From JAAYXS01 sp964550375 (GTDB lineage Bacteria > Planctomycetota > Phycisphaerae > UBA1845 > Fen-1342), in NCBI GenBank assembly GCA_964550375.1, contig CAZJYX010000012.1:1-64000 (forward strand): DNA of 64,000 nt. Reading direction: 5' to 3'. Positions 9,512-18,281 of the stretch are shown one piece after another (positions within the stretch are counted from its first letter, which is position 1; the number at the start of each line of letters is the position of its first letter). The notes below the pieces were generated by a model, which worked only from the letters and a program-made list of their open reading frames with translations, did no database searches and was not told the DNA's origin. The translations under genes were made by a program, and so were the position numbers.

Positions 9512-10687
9512 CTACGCGGAACGCCCGGCCAATGCGGTCGGGCGTTCTGTTTGGGGCGGCGCCGCGGTTTCGTGACGCAGCCAGGCGGCAACCTGCTGGG
9601 CTGCGTCCGACCGGCTGAGTTGCAGTGCGGCCTGCGCCATGCGCGCGCGGTTGTCGGGGTGTGCCAGGTGCTCCAGGGCGGCGCGCAGCGGCGCGCTATT
9701 GGCCGCCGCTGTCCGGCCGTCGTCGATCAGTAGGGCGGCGCCGGCGTCAACGAGCACCTGGGCGTTGGCGTGTTGGTGGCGATCGCGATGATAGGGGTAA
9801 GGCAGGAGGATGGCCGGCTTGCCCAGCACGGTCAGCTCGGCCAGCGTGCCGGCTCCGGCGCGCGAGACGACCGCGTCCGCCGCCGCCAATGCGAGCCACA
9901 TTTCGTGCGTGAAGCCGACGACGTGCACGGCCCCGCCGGCGGCGACACCATCTTCGCCGCAGCCGTACGCCGAGCGGGCCGCCGCGGCGTTGTCCGGCCC
10001 GGTCAGGTGCAGGAGTTGCCACTCGGGGTGGGCGGCAGCGAACGCCGGCCAGACCGCGTACATGGTCAGGTTGACGGATTGGGCGCCCTGCGAGGCCCCC
10101 GTGACGACCAGCAGGGGCCGCTGCGGATCTAAGCCGAAGTGGCGCCGCCCGGCGGCCCGGTCCGCGGTAGTGAACTCCGGCCGCAGCGGGCAGCCCAGCG
10201 TGCGGCAGTTCGTGCCGGGCGGGAAATGCTGGGCGGCCACGTCCCATTGCAGCACGACGAGGTCGGCGTGGCGCGCCAGGTAGCGGTTGGCACGTCCGGG
10301 CTTGGCATCCGGGTTGAGAATCGCTGTCCGGATGCCCAGTTTCCGCGCGGCGACCGCCGCCGGCCCGGCGGCATAGCCGCCCAGCCCGAGAACGGCGCGC
10401 GGTTGCGTTTGGCGCAGATACACCGTTGCCGCGGTGACGCTGCGCCGCCAGGCGAGCAAGAACCCGGGCCAGGCCCAGGGGCGGCCGGTCAGCGGCTGCA
10501 CCGGCTGGGGGACCTGAGTAAACGGCGTATGCTCGAGCAGCGTGCAGTCCAGCGCGCGGGTAGTCGTGAAGAACGTGACCTCGGCGTCTGGCTCGGCGTG
10601 GCGCAGGGCCGCAGCCACCGCCAGGCCGGGGTATAGGTGTCCGCCCGTGCCGCCGCCTGCCAGAACGTATGCCGTACCCATTGCCAT
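9512..10687 (-). CDS. murG: UDP-N-acetylglucosamine--LPS/lipid II N-acetylglucosaminyltransferase MurG
   Basis: A GT28 enzyme of 391 residues that adds GlcNAc to lipid I on the cytoplasmic face of the membrane to make lipid II. The N-terminal glycine loop GGGTGGHLYPGLAVA is diagnostic. The second domain carries VVTGASQGAQSVN and the UDP-GlcNAc site AGAGTLAELTVLGKPAILLPYPYHRDRHQHANA. A run of adjacent - strand genes (GT2, M14, ymdB, queC) lies upstream, but no other mur/fts genes are nearby, which is unlike the usual division cluster. Either the ATG at 10687 or the one at 10681 could start translation; neither has a strong ribosome-binding site. Confidence 0.93.
   Translation of the reverse strand: MAMGTAYVLAGGGTGGHLYPGLAVAAALRHAEPDAEVTFFTTTRALDCTLLEHTPFTQVPQPVQPLTGRPWAWPGFLLAWRRSVTAATVYLRQTQPRAVLGLGGYAAGPAAVAARKLGIRTAILNPDAKPGRANRYLARHADLVVLQWDVAAQHFPPGTNCRTLGCPLRPEFTTADRAAGRRHFGLDPQRPLLVVTGASQGAQSVNLTMYAVWPAFAAAHPEWQLLHLTGPDNAAAARSAYGCGEDGVAAGGAVHVVGFTHEMWLALAAADAVVSRAGAGTLAELTVLGKPAILLPYPYHRDRHQHANAQVLVDAGAALLIDDGRTAAANSAPLRAALEHLAHPDNRARMAQAALQLSRSDAAQQVAAWLRHETAAPPQTERPTALAGRSA
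9519..9552 (+). terminator. Rho-independent terminator after kbl
   Basis: A 12-bp stem (9519-9530 pairing with 9536-9547, one G-T pair) with loop AATGC is followed by TGTTT. It lies 33 nt after the kbl stop and covers the last codons of the convergent murG gene, so it probably ends the tdh-kbl transcript. Confidence 0.75.
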
Positions 10688-10780
10688 GCGGACAGATCAC
10701 CGCAAACGCCGCGGCCGGTCAAGAGCGCCCCGCGCGCTGCGAGCGGCACAAGGTTTGGCGACCGGCCGGTCGGAGAGAAC

Positions 10781-11473
10781 TCAGTCGGCCGGGGTGTACG
10801 GGGCCGGGTCGGATACGCCGACTGCGGCAAACGCGGCCAGGCGCAGTCGGCAACTGTCGCACCGACCGCAAGCGCGCCCCTGCTGGTCGGGGTCGTAGCA
10901 ACTGCGCGTCAGGCCGTAGTCGACGCCCAGCGCCAGGCCGCGCGTGATGATCTGCGCCTTGCTCAGTTCGAGCAGGGGGGCGTGCATGCGCAGCCGACGG
11001 CCTTCGACGGCGGCCTTCGTGGCCAGATTAGCCATTTGCTCGAAGGCGGCGATGTAGGCCGGGCGGCAATCCGGGTAGCCGCTGTAATCGACCGCGTTCA
11101 CGCCGATGAAGACGTCCGCCGCGCGGCGCACCTCGGCGAAGGCCAGCGCGTACGCGAGGAAGATCGTGTTGCGAGCCGGGACGTAGGTTATCGGAATGTC
11201 GGTGCCGGCCAGGTCGCGGTCCTTCGGGACGGCGATGTCAGCCGTGAGGGCCGACCCGCCGAAGACCCGCAGGTCGATGTCAATCACCTGATGCTCGCGG
11301 ACGCCGGCGGTCGTGGCGACGCGGCGGGCCGCGTCGATCTCGCAGGCGTGGCGCTGGCCGTAGCGGAAGGTCAGGGCGTGCAGAGCGAAGCCGTCCGCCC
11401 GCGCGAGTGCCAATAACGTGGCGCTGTCGAGGCCGCCCGAGAGCAGGATGATGGCGGGCTGTGCGGCGGACAT
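10781..11473 (-). CDS. queC: 7-cyano-7-deazaguanine synthase QueC
   Basis: A 230-residue ATP-dependent ligase-type enzyme converting 7-carboxy-7-deazaguanine to preQ0 in the queuosine pathway. The PP-loop SGGLDSATLLAL is at the N-terminus. The zinc-binding cysteines lie near the C-terminus in SCYDPDQQGRACGRCDSCR (C-x9-C-x2-C-x2-C). The length is normal for the family. No other que genes are in the window. A TAGACT box lies 6 nt before the ATG on the coding strand and could make the message leaderless, but a -35 box is not obvious. Confidence 0.95.
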   Translation of the reverse strand: MSAAQPAIILLSGGLDSATLLALARADGFALHALTFRYGQRHACEIDAARRVATTAGVREHQVIDIDLRVFGGSALTADIAVPKDRDLAGTDIPITYVPARNTIFLAYALAFAEVRRAADVFIGVNAVDYSGYPDCRPAYIAAFEQMANLATKAAVEGRRLRMHAPLLELSKAQIITRGLALGVDYGLTRSCYDPDQQGRACGRCDSCRLRLAAFAAVGVSDPAPYTPAD

Positions 11474-11546
11474 GCCCGGAGTCTACGCGATGATGGCCGG
11501 CGGCCGATAGCCCTCCGAACCGAGCGGCCGGCAAGCAGCAGCGCCG

Positions 11547-12359
11547 TCACTCGTTATCAGCGACGGCGGCCCACTCCGGATCGGCCGCGTTGACGCGCTC
11601 GATGAGCGTGGCTCGGCCGGTGTTGTTGTCCACGTCCACGATGACGCCCTGCAAGCGCGCGTCGCCCTTGGCCACCACGTAGGGGGTCGGCATGCCGGTC
11701 ACCAGGGCGCGTAAGACCGCGTGCTTGTCGCGGCCCAGCACCGAGTCGTGCGGGCCGGTCATGCCGATGTCGGTGATGTAGGCGGTGCCCTTCGGCAGAA
11801 TCCGCTCGTCGGCGGTCTGGACGTGCGTGTGCGTGCCGAAGACCACGCTGGCGCGGCCGTCGAGGTGCCAGCCCATAGCGATCTTCTCGCTGGTGGTTTC
11901 GGCGTGCATGTCCACGACGATGATCCTCACGTCGTGCGGGATGGTCGCCAACACGCGATCCGCCGCGTGGTACGGGCAGTCGCTGCGCACGTTCATGAAG
12001 GTGCGGCCCAACAGCGAGATAACCGCCACGCGGCCGCCCCCGCGCGCCTCAACTAGCGACACCTGCCGGCCGGCGGCCTCCGGCGCGAAGTTCGCCGGCC
12101 GCACCAGGCGGTCCTCCGAGTTCAGCAACGGCATAATCTCACGGCGCCGGTAGATGTGGTCGCCCATCGTGCATACGTCCACGCCGTAATGCCGCAGTTT
12201 GGTGTACATGGAGGGGGTCAGGCCGCTGCCGTCCGAGGCGTTCTCGGCGTTGGCGACGACGAAATCGACCTGCCGGTCCCGAATCATCTGGGGGATGACC
12301 TGCGAACAGGCGTGCTTGCCGGGCCGTCCGACAATATCACCCACAAGTAGCAATCGCAT
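11547..12359 (-). CDS. ymdB: YmdB-family metallophosphoesterase (TIGR00282)
   Basis: A 270-residue cytoplasmic phosphodiesterase of the TIGR00282 family; the Bacillus homologue hydrolyses 2',3'-cyclic nucleotides and affects biofilm and motility decisions. Metal-binding motifs are in the expected order: GDIVGRPGKHA (D8), NAENASDGSGL, GDHIYRRREI, DMHAETTSEK, GTHTHVQTADERILP and TDIGMTGPHDSVLG. The ATG at 12359 begins directly with the first beta strand. A TATAGT box (12421-12416 on the - strand) may be its -10 element. queC follows 73 nt downstream on the same strand. Confidence 0.93.
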   Translation of the reverse strand: MRLLLVGDIVGRPGKHACSQVIPQMIRDRQVDFVVANAENASDGSGLTPSMYTKLRHYGVDVCTMGDHIYRRREIMPLLNSEDRLVRPANFAPEAAGRQVSLVEARGGGRVAVISLLGRTFMNVRSDCPYHAADRVLATIPHDVRIIVVDMHAETTSEKIAMGWHLDGRASVVFGTHTHVQTADERILPKGTAYITDIGMTGPHDSVLGRDKHAVLRALVTGMPTPYVVAKGDARLQGVIVDVDNNTGRATLIERVNAADPEWAAVADNE

Positions 12360-12542
12360 GTGGCCGCTTTCTAGCGCGGGGCTCGTCGGTACTGACCCGC
12401 GTAAGATACCAGAGTACTATACAGCGCTTCGGCGGCAGCGCCCCACGGGCATTTCCACTAACTTGGTTTTCTCGCGCTTCTGTCCCGGCGTCAGCAGGCA
12501 GGAAATGCGCGGGTGGACGGGACCGTGTCTTACGCGAGGCGG

Positions 12543-13394
12543 TCAGCGCGCCGTGGGCATTACTGCCGCGGCGTCGCTGCGGATCAGCGCGAGCAGGGCG
12601 GCGCTGTTATCCTGCCAGGCCTCGTGACAGGAGAGCATGTTGGGCAGTTCGAGCGTGACGGTGGGGACGGCCAGGTCCGCGCCGGTCCACGTGCCCAGGC
12701 TGCCGGGGGTGGGATAACCGATGTATTCCTGGACCGGGTAGCCGTTGAAGCCGGCCAGCAGGTGGGCCAGTTCGCGCGCCGGCCCATCGTAGTTGTTGCA
12801 CTGGCGCCCGCCCGTGATGGCGTGCAGCGAGACGATGCAGGTCGGCCGCACGTACTCCAGCGCCTTGACCACAGCGCGGGTTTCCGGCTCGCTGGCCGGG
12901 TGAGTGCCGTGGCTGGTCCGGCCCGTGGCAGCGCGCCAGTTGCGGGCCGGAAAGTTGCGGTTGAGGTCAACGCCATTGGCATTGGTGCGCGTGCCGGCCG
13001 CCAGCCCGTCGGGGTTGACCGCCGGGAGAATGGCGACCGTGCGACCGGCGTAGGCATCGGGCTCGTCCCGCAAGTGCTCGATAAGCTGTTCCGCCAGGCA
13101 GGCCGAACTGGGCTCATCGCCGTGCGTGCCGCCCATGATCAGGAAGCACGGGCTGCCGGCACCGAAGATCGTCAGCGTCAGCGGCCGGCCTTCGACCGAA
13201 CTACCCAGCCACACCTGGCGCTCCATGCCAGGTTCTGCCGGGAAGGGCAGCGGCCGCGCTTCAGCAGGAAGCTCGGGCGAAACGGGCAGCGCCGACCGCG
13301 GCGGCCCGGCCACGCGCTGGGCGCAGCCGACGCACTGAGCGGCGACGATTAAGCCGAACACCAAGCCACCCGCACGCATCGCTGTTAATGCCAC
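12543..13394 (-). CDS. M14-family zinc carboxypeptidase lipoprotein (MpaA-like)
   Basis: A 283-residue M14 metallopeptidase. Zinc ligands are in GGTHGDEPSSA (HxxE), and the third is the histidine of SLHAITG. Substrate-binding residues NPDGLAAGTR and VDLNRNFPA and the catalytic glutamate in TVTLELPN are all present, so it should be active. The N-terminus (LVFGLIVAAQCVGC) resembles a lipoprotein signal with the cysteine at about residue 24, placing it at the cell envelope. MpaA relatives cut gamma-D-Glu-meso-Dap bonds in murein peptides; that substrate is an inference. The start overlaps the upstream glycosyltransferase by 10 nt; the ATG at 13379 is an alternative. Confidence 0.85.
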   Translation of the reverse strand: MALTAMRAGGLVFGLIVAAQCVGCAQRVAGPPRSALPVSPELPAEARPLPFPAEPGMERQVWLGSSVEGRPLTLTIFGAGSPCFLIMGGTHGDEPSSACLAEQLIEHLRDEPDAYAGRTVAILPAVNPDGLAAGTRTNANGVDLNRNFPARNWRAATGRTSHGTHPASEPETRAVVKALEYVRPTCIVSLHAITGGRQCNNYDGPARELAHLLAGFNGYPVQEYIGYPTPGSLGTWTGADLAVPTVTLELPNMLSCHEAWQDNSAALLALIRSDAAAVMPTAR

Positions 13395-14428
13395 TGCGCG
13401 TGTTCGATCGCTTCGGAGCGCAGCCCGTCCGGGCCCGTCCTAGCCTCGGGCCAGTTTGGCGTGGTCCGCTCGAAGTTCACCCGCCGGGCCTCGTCCCAGT
13501 AGCGGCCGGCGTTGAACTCGTAAGCGGCGCGCATGGCCAACTCGGCCACGAGGCCCAGCATGATCGAGAAGCAGCCGAGCAGGAAGAACATCAAGCCAAC
13601 CAGCGGCGCCTTGCCCCAGAACGCCCGCCAGGCATCCTGCGAGTAGATGGCCTGCACGACGGCGAAGAGCAGGCATGCAACGGTTGCAGCCCACGACCAT
13701 TTGGTGATCTTGCCGAAGAAGTGCAGCGGCTTGGTCCGGTAACGCTGCAGCATCCGCACCAGCACGAGGTCGAACAGCACTTTCAGCACGCGGTCGTAGC
13801 CGTACTTGCTGGTGCCCGCCGCGCGGGCATGGTGCTTGACCACTATTTCCGTTATCCGGGCGCCGTGCATGCTGGTGAAGACGGGGATGAAGCGGTGCAT
13901 TTCGCCGTAGAGGCGCGCGTCGCGGATCATGCCGGCGCGGTAGGCCTTCAGCGTGCAGCCGTAGTCGTGCAGGCGGACGCCCGTGACACGGCCGATCAGG
14001 GCGTTGGCGACGCGTGAGACGCGCGTGCGCAGCCAGGAATCGTGGCGGTCGCGGCGCCAGCCACTGACGACGTCGTAGCCTTCTTCGAGCTTGTCCACGA
14101 GGCGTTCGATCTCGTCCGGCTCGTTCTGGCCGTCGCCGTCGAGCGGCACGATGACCGGGGCCCGGGCGGCCCAGAAACCGGCCATCAGGGCGGCAGTCTG
14201 GCCGTAGTTGCGGGCCAGGTGGATGACGCGCAGGCGGGGTACGGTCGTGGCCAGCTCGTCCAAGATCTCGCCGCTGCCGTCGCGGCTGCCGTCGTTGACG
14301 ACAATCAGCTCAAAAGATCGGCGTTGGGCCGTGAGGGATGCGAGGAAGCGCGGGATGACCGTGGGCAGGCTCTCGCGCTCCTGGTAGACGGGTACTACGA
14401 CGGAGATTTCGGGTCGCTCGCTGACCAT
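13385..14428 (-). CDS. GT2 family glycosyltransferase, ArnC/DPM1-like with two C-terminal membrane helices
   Basis: The 347-residue product has an N-terminal GT-A domain: ISVVVPVYQERESLP, LIVVNDGSRDGSGEIL, IVPLDGDGQNEPDEI with the metal-binding DxD-type residues, and the acceptor loop GWRRDRHDSWLR. Two hydrophobic hairpins (about residues 230-255 and 265-295) anchor it to the membrane. This is the layout of polyprenyl-phosphate sugar transferases. The sugar is unknown. The ATG at 14428 has GAGG 9 nt upstream and is preferred to the TTG at 14443 or the ATG at 14437. Its stop codon lies inside the start region of the M14 gene, so the two are translationally coupled. Confidence 0.88.
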   Translation of the reverse strand: MVSERPEISVVVPVYQERESLPTVIPRFLASLTAQRRSFELIVVNDGSRDGSGEILDELATTVPRLRVIHLARNYGQTAALMAGFWAARAPVIVPLDGDGQNEPDEIERLVDKLEEGYDVVSGWRRDRHDSWLRTRVSRVANALIGRVTGVRLHDYGCTLKAYRAGMIRDARLYGEMHRFIPVFTSMHGARITEIVVKHHARAAGTSKYGYDRVLKVLFDLVLVRMLQRYRTKPLHFFGKITKWSWAATVACLLFAVVQAIYSQDAWRAFWGKAPLVGLMFFLLGCFSIMLGLVAELAMRAAYEFNAGRYWDEARRVNFERTTPNWPEARTGPDGLRSEAIEHAQWH

Positions 14429-14513
14429 TCGACTCATCCTCAAGGGTGCGAGGTTGCCCGGCCGGGCCGAGTTGGCCCGCCGCGCCTGTACCGCTGCGGC
14501 ATTGCCCGGCTAG

Positions 14514-14519
14514 TATAGT
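14514..14519 (+). promoter_or_regulatory. Candidate -10 box upstream of purE
   Basis: TATAGT lies 60 nt before the purE ATG, in the divergent gap between the GT2 gene and purE. I see no good -35 box at the right distance, so this is only a candidate. Confidence 0.3.
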
Positions 14520-14573
14520 GCCGCTTAGTAGGTTCTCACAACAGTAGAGCAGAGCGTGAAGGGAGACGTGCGC

Positions 14574-15062
14574 ATGGTTGAGCCGATTGAAGTTGCCGTA
14601 CTTATGGGAAGCAAGCGCGACTGGACCGTGATGAAGGCGGCGGTGGAGACGCTACGGGAGTGCGGCGTGGCCTGTGAGGCCCGGGTGCTCTCGGCTCATC
14701 GTACGCCGGCGGAGGCGGCGGAGTACGTGCGGCAGGCCGATGCGGCCGGGACGCAGGTGTTCATCGCGGCGGCGGGGATGGCGGCGCATCTGGCCGGGGC
14801 GGTCGCGGCTCACACGACGCGGCCGGTGATTGGGGTGCCGCTGGCGGCTTCCGACCTTAACGGTCTGGATGCCCTGCTGGCGACGGTCCAGATGCCGCCG
14901 GGCATGCCGGTCGCCACGGTGGCCATCGGCGCGCCCGGGGCCGTGAACGCGGCGTTGCTGGCCGTGTCGATCCTGGCGCTGAGTCGGCCGGAGCTGCGCA
15001 GCGCGTTGCAGGAGCGGCGTCGCAAGAACGCCGCGGAGATACTGGCGACGCGGCTGGAGTAG
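14574..15062 (+). CDS. purE: N5-carboxyaminoimidazole ribonucleotide mutase (PurE class I)
   Basis: A 162-residue enzyme of purine synthesis that converts N5-CAIR to CAIR. Motifs are LMGSKRDWTVM, SAHRTP with the catalytic histidine, and GMAAHLAGAVAAHTTRPVIGVP followed by VQMPPGMPVATVAIG. The normally conserved GSxSDW serine is an arginine here. The ATG at 14574 has GGGAG 9 nt upstream; the in-frame GTG at 14556 lies ahead of that box. No purK is adjacent, so PurK would have to be elsewhere. Confidence 0.95.
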   Translation: MVEPIEVAVLMGSKRDWTVMKAAVETLRECGVACEARVLSAHRTPAEAAEYVRQADAAGTQVFIAAAGMAAHLAGAVAAHTTRPVIGVPLAASDLNGLDALLATVQMPPGMPVATVAIGAPGAVNAALLAVSILALSRPELRSALQERRRKNAAEILATRLE

Positions 15063-15126
15063 GTTTGGCGGCGTGGGGGCGGCGGCCTGGGTGGCGGAAG
15101 GGTTTCGGGAGGGCGGTGAATGGCGG

Positions 15127-15155
15127 TTGCACGGGGGCGGAGCCGGGGCTAAACT
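15127..15155 (+). promoter_or_regulatory. Putative promoter of the secretin-like gene
   Basis: TTGCAC (15127-15132), a 17-bp spacer and TAAACT (15150-15155) lie in the 283-nt gap after purE. Transcription would start near 15162 and leave a leader of about 180 nt before the secretin-like gene. No stable leader structure stood out by eye. Both boxes are 4/6 matches. Confidence 0.35.
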
Positions 15156-15345
15156 TCTGTCTCGGTGTGTTGCAGTGATAACACGACGCCCGCAATCGGC
15201 CTCATACATCCATACCAACCGTCGTAGTGCTTGGTGGTTGGTTCAGACGAATGGCCGCACGATGCCTGGGCGTGCATCGTAGCGTGCCGGCGCGTAGGTC
15301 GCGGCGGCTGACGGCCGCGCGCCGGATGTTAAGGAGAGCCCCTCG

Positions 15346-18270
15346 ATGCAACAGTCAGCGTGGATTCTCAGAGGGTTGGCCTTGGTCTTTGCGCTCGCGG
15401 TGGCCGGCGTGGCTGCGGCGGAGGACGGGCAGTTGGCCAAGGCCCGGATGCTGTTCGAGCAGCAGGAGTATGAGGCCGCCCAGTTGGCCCTGGACGACGT
15501 GTCACGTGACGAGCTCGACCAGTCGGAGCAGGCCGCGTACGACGAATTGCAGCGCCGGCTGCCGCTGGCCCGGGCGGGCTTGCACCAAGCCACCCGGGAC
15601 ATGATCCAGGCCGGGCAGGACTTCGCGGCCGAGCGCTGGGATGCGGCCGAGCATTCCTACCGAGCGGTGCTTGACAATGAGTATGCGCTGGTGGTGATGC
15701 GGACCGAGGCGTCCGCCCGACTGACGCAGATTGATGAGAAGCGCCGCCTGGCCGAGGCCGCCGCGCCGACCGACGTGTTGGCGACCGAGCCGCCGCAGCC
15801 GCAGGGGGTTCCGGTGCAGCCGGTCGCACCGGCCGAGCCGCCGCCGCCCGGGTCGCGGCGTTTGACGCCGATCGACGAAATGCGGGGTCGTGACAGCCTG
15901 CTATGGCAGCGGGCCGTGGCCCAGGCGCAGGAGTTGGCCACGCGGGCGCGCGAGGCGGTCGACGGCGCTGACTACCAGTTGGCCCGGCAGCTTGCCGACA
16001 TGGCATTGCAGAAGATCGAGGCGGCCCGCAGCTACGCCGAGCCGGCCACGAAGTACACGGATGCCAAGAGCAGCATCGAGCAGTTGCGGCGTGAAATCGC
16101 CGCGGCCGACGAAACCTGGCAACTGTCGCAGGCACAGCGCGAGCGCGAGGAGATCGCGGGGCGCGTCGCCAAGCGCCGCGAGTTGCAGGAGCAGCACCGG
16201 CTCGAGAAGGTGGAGCAGCTTTTCAACACGGCCGCCCAACTGCGCGCTCAGCAGCGCTTCGACGAGGCCGCCGAAGTTCTGCGACAGATTCTGCACATCG
16301 ATCCGGGTAACGCTCGCGCCCGCAACTACCTGGAGATCGCCGAGGACTACGCCTCGCTGCTGCATCAGCAGCGCTGGCACGACGACGTAAGCCTGCAGTT
16401 TCGCGAGGCGATCGTCAACGCGCAGGAGGCGCTGATCCCCTGGGATTACGAAGTGCTGTACCCGAAGAACTGGCGCGAGCTGTCGGAACGCCGCAGCCGA
16501 ACCGGCACAGGCATCGGGGGTGCCCGGGAGGATTCCGAGCTGAACCGCAAGCTGGACGAGATCCTGCCCGAGTTCCAGTTCGACGAGACGCCGCTGCATT
16601 CCGTGATTGGGCACTTGCAGGACGTGCAGCAGATCAACATCGCGGTGGACTGGGAGGATCTGACGCTCAATGGCATCGAGCCGAGCAAGCCGGTCTCACT
16701 GTCGCTGCGCGGCCTGCCCTTCCGCACGGTGCTCAAGGAGGTACTGGCCCAGGTCGGCGGTGAGACCGCGCTGGCCTACTCCGTTGTCGAGGGACTGCTG
16801 CGTGTCGCCAGCAAGGAGAAGCTGGATCGCGACAAGTACGTGCTGGTGTACGACGTGCGCGACCTGCTCATGAGCGCGGCCCGCTTCAGCAACGCGGCCC
16901 GGCTCGATCCGGGGGCCGCGCCGGTCGTGACCGGCCGCTCCCGCTGGAATGAAGGCAGCCTGTTCGAGTCGCCCGGCTACAGTGAGGAGCGCAGCAGCCT
17001 GCGCAGCGACGACAGCGACGAGATGGTGCAAGAGCTGATCGGTGTGATTCGGCAGACCGTGGCGCCCGATTCCTGGCAAACCAGCGGTGGCGGTGATGCT
17101 TCCATCCGCGAGTTGAACGGCCAACTGATTGTTTACAACACTTCCGATGCCCACACCCAGGTTCGCGGGCTGCTGGATCAACTCCGCGCCCGTCGGGCCC
17201 TGCAGATTTCCATTGAGGCCCGTTTCCTGGACGTGACCTCGAACTTCCTCGAGGAGTTCGGCGTCGACCTGGACTTCGTCTTCAACAGTGCCAGCGCCGG
17301 CTATGACCAGGCGTTTGGCAGTCAGGGTGCGATAACAGACCCCTTCTCCGGTGCCTCGGTCCTGGTCCCGCGGCCCTTTGGTAGAACGGGCGTACTGCCG
17401 GTTTCGCCCGGCTACGGTACGCCGATGACATCGGGCCCCGGCATCCTGCAGCCTTACCGGTACGCCGGCCTGGTGCCCTACACCGAGGGCATCGGCCCGC
17501 ATATGAGTAGGATGACGCCCATTACGGCTCAGCAGGGTTCGTTCGGGCTGACCAATCCGGGCAACATAAACACGGCGGTTCCCGGTTCCTTTGCTGAGCA
17601 GGCGGTGAACTCGCCCGCCCTGAACATCGCGGGCTCCTTCCTGGACAACCTGCAGGTGGACTTTCTGATCCGCGCTACGCAGGCCAACCAGCGCTCCGCC
17701 ATCGTCCAGGCGCCGCGCATCGTGATGGAGAACTGGTCGCGGACCTACATCCAGGTCGGACGCACGCGTGACTACGTTTCCACCATCAACGCGACCGTCG
17801 CCGAAGGGGCCGCTCTGGCCCAGCCGGTTACGGCGCAGGCCGCGTCCGGTACGCTCCTGAGCGTGCAGGGCACGATCAGCGCCGATCGCAGGTACGTTGC
17901 GGTGCGCGTTACGGCCCAGCAGTTGGGTGATCCGTCATTCGAGCGCTTTGAGGTGACGCGTGCCGCCGGTAACTCGCCCGGCGTGTTCATCCAGCTTGTG
18001 GACCGCAGCTTCATCCAATTGGAGACGCAGGTGCACATTCCCGACGGCGGGACCGTCCTGCTCGGTGGGCTCAAGCAGGCCGGTGAGGTTGAGGTCGAGG
18101 CCGGCGTGCCCATCCTCAGCAAGATCCCGGTCATGAAGCGGTTCTTCAGCAATCGCACGATCGTCAAGGACACGCGCACACTGCTGATCCTCATGAAGTC
18201 CAAGATCATCATCCAGGACGAGGCCGAAGAGGAGGCCTTCCCCACGTTTAGCTCACTGGGTCGCGGCTGA
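15346..18270 (+). CDS. Large secretin-like protein (GspD/PilQ type) with N-terminal TPR/coiled-coil region
   Basis: A 974-residue outer-membrane secretin-like protein. Order: signal peptide (about 1-25), helical TPR-like region rich in AKARMLFEQQEYEAAQLAL-type repeats (to about 170), Pro-rich linker, coiled coil (about 190-330), STN/N0-like domain (about 405-520), second N domain with APDSWQTSGGG and LNGQLIVYN (about 560-620), then the C-terminal secretin domain ending VHIPDGGTVLLGGL...VPILSKIPVMKRFFSNR...TLLILMKSKIIIQ. No type II or IV pilus genes adjoin it, so the exported substrate is unknown. The separate protein at 2015-2776 resembles its N-domain part. GGAG lies 11 nt before the ATG. 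Confidence 0.9.
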   Translation: MQQSAWILRGLALVFALAVAGVAAAEDGQLAKARMLFEQQEYEAAQLALDDVSRDELDQSEQAAYDELQRRLPLARAGLHQATRDMIQAGQDFAAERWDAAEHSYRAVLDNEYALVVMRTEASARLTQIDEKRRLAEAAAPTDVLATEPPQPQGVPVQPVAPAEPPPPGSRRLTPIDEMRGRDSLLWQRAVAQAQELATRAREAVDGADYQLARQLADMALQKIEAARSYAEPATKYTDAKSSIEQLRREIAAADETWQLSQAQREREEIAGRVAKRRELQEQHRLEKVEQLFNTAAQLRAQQRFDEAAEVLRQILHIDPGNARARNYLEIAEDYASLLHQQRWHDDVSLQFREAIVNAQEALIPWDYEVLYPKNWRELSERRSRTGTGIGGAREDSELNRKLDEILPEFQFDETPLHSVIGHLQDVQQINIAVDWEDLTLNGIEPSKPVSLSLRGLPFRTVLKEVLAQVGGETALAYSVVEGLLRVASKEKLDRDKYVLVYDVRDLLMSAARFSNAARLDPGAAPVVTGRSRWNEGSLFESPGYSEERSSLRSDDSDEMVQELIGVIRQTVAPDSWQTSGGGDASIRELNGQLIVYNTSDAHTQVRGLLDQLRARRALQISIEARFLDVTSNFLEEFGVDLDFVFNSASAGYDQAFGSQGAITDPFSGASVLVPRPFGRTGVLPVSPGYGTPMTSGPGILQPYRYAGLVPYTEGIGPHMSRMTPITAQQGSFGLTNPGNINTAVPGSFAEQAVNSPALNIAGSFLDNLQVDFLIRATQANQRSAIVQAPRIVMENWSRTYIQVGRTRDYVSTINATVAEGAALAQPVTAQAASGTLLSVQGTISADRRYVAVRVTAQQLGDPSFERFEVTRAAGNSPGVFIQLVDRSFIQLETQVHIPDGGTVLLGGLKQAGEVEVEAGVPILSKIPVMKRFFSNRTIVKDTRTLLILMKSKIIIQDEAEEEAFPTFSSLGRG

Positions 18271-18281
18271 ACCAGGCGGCC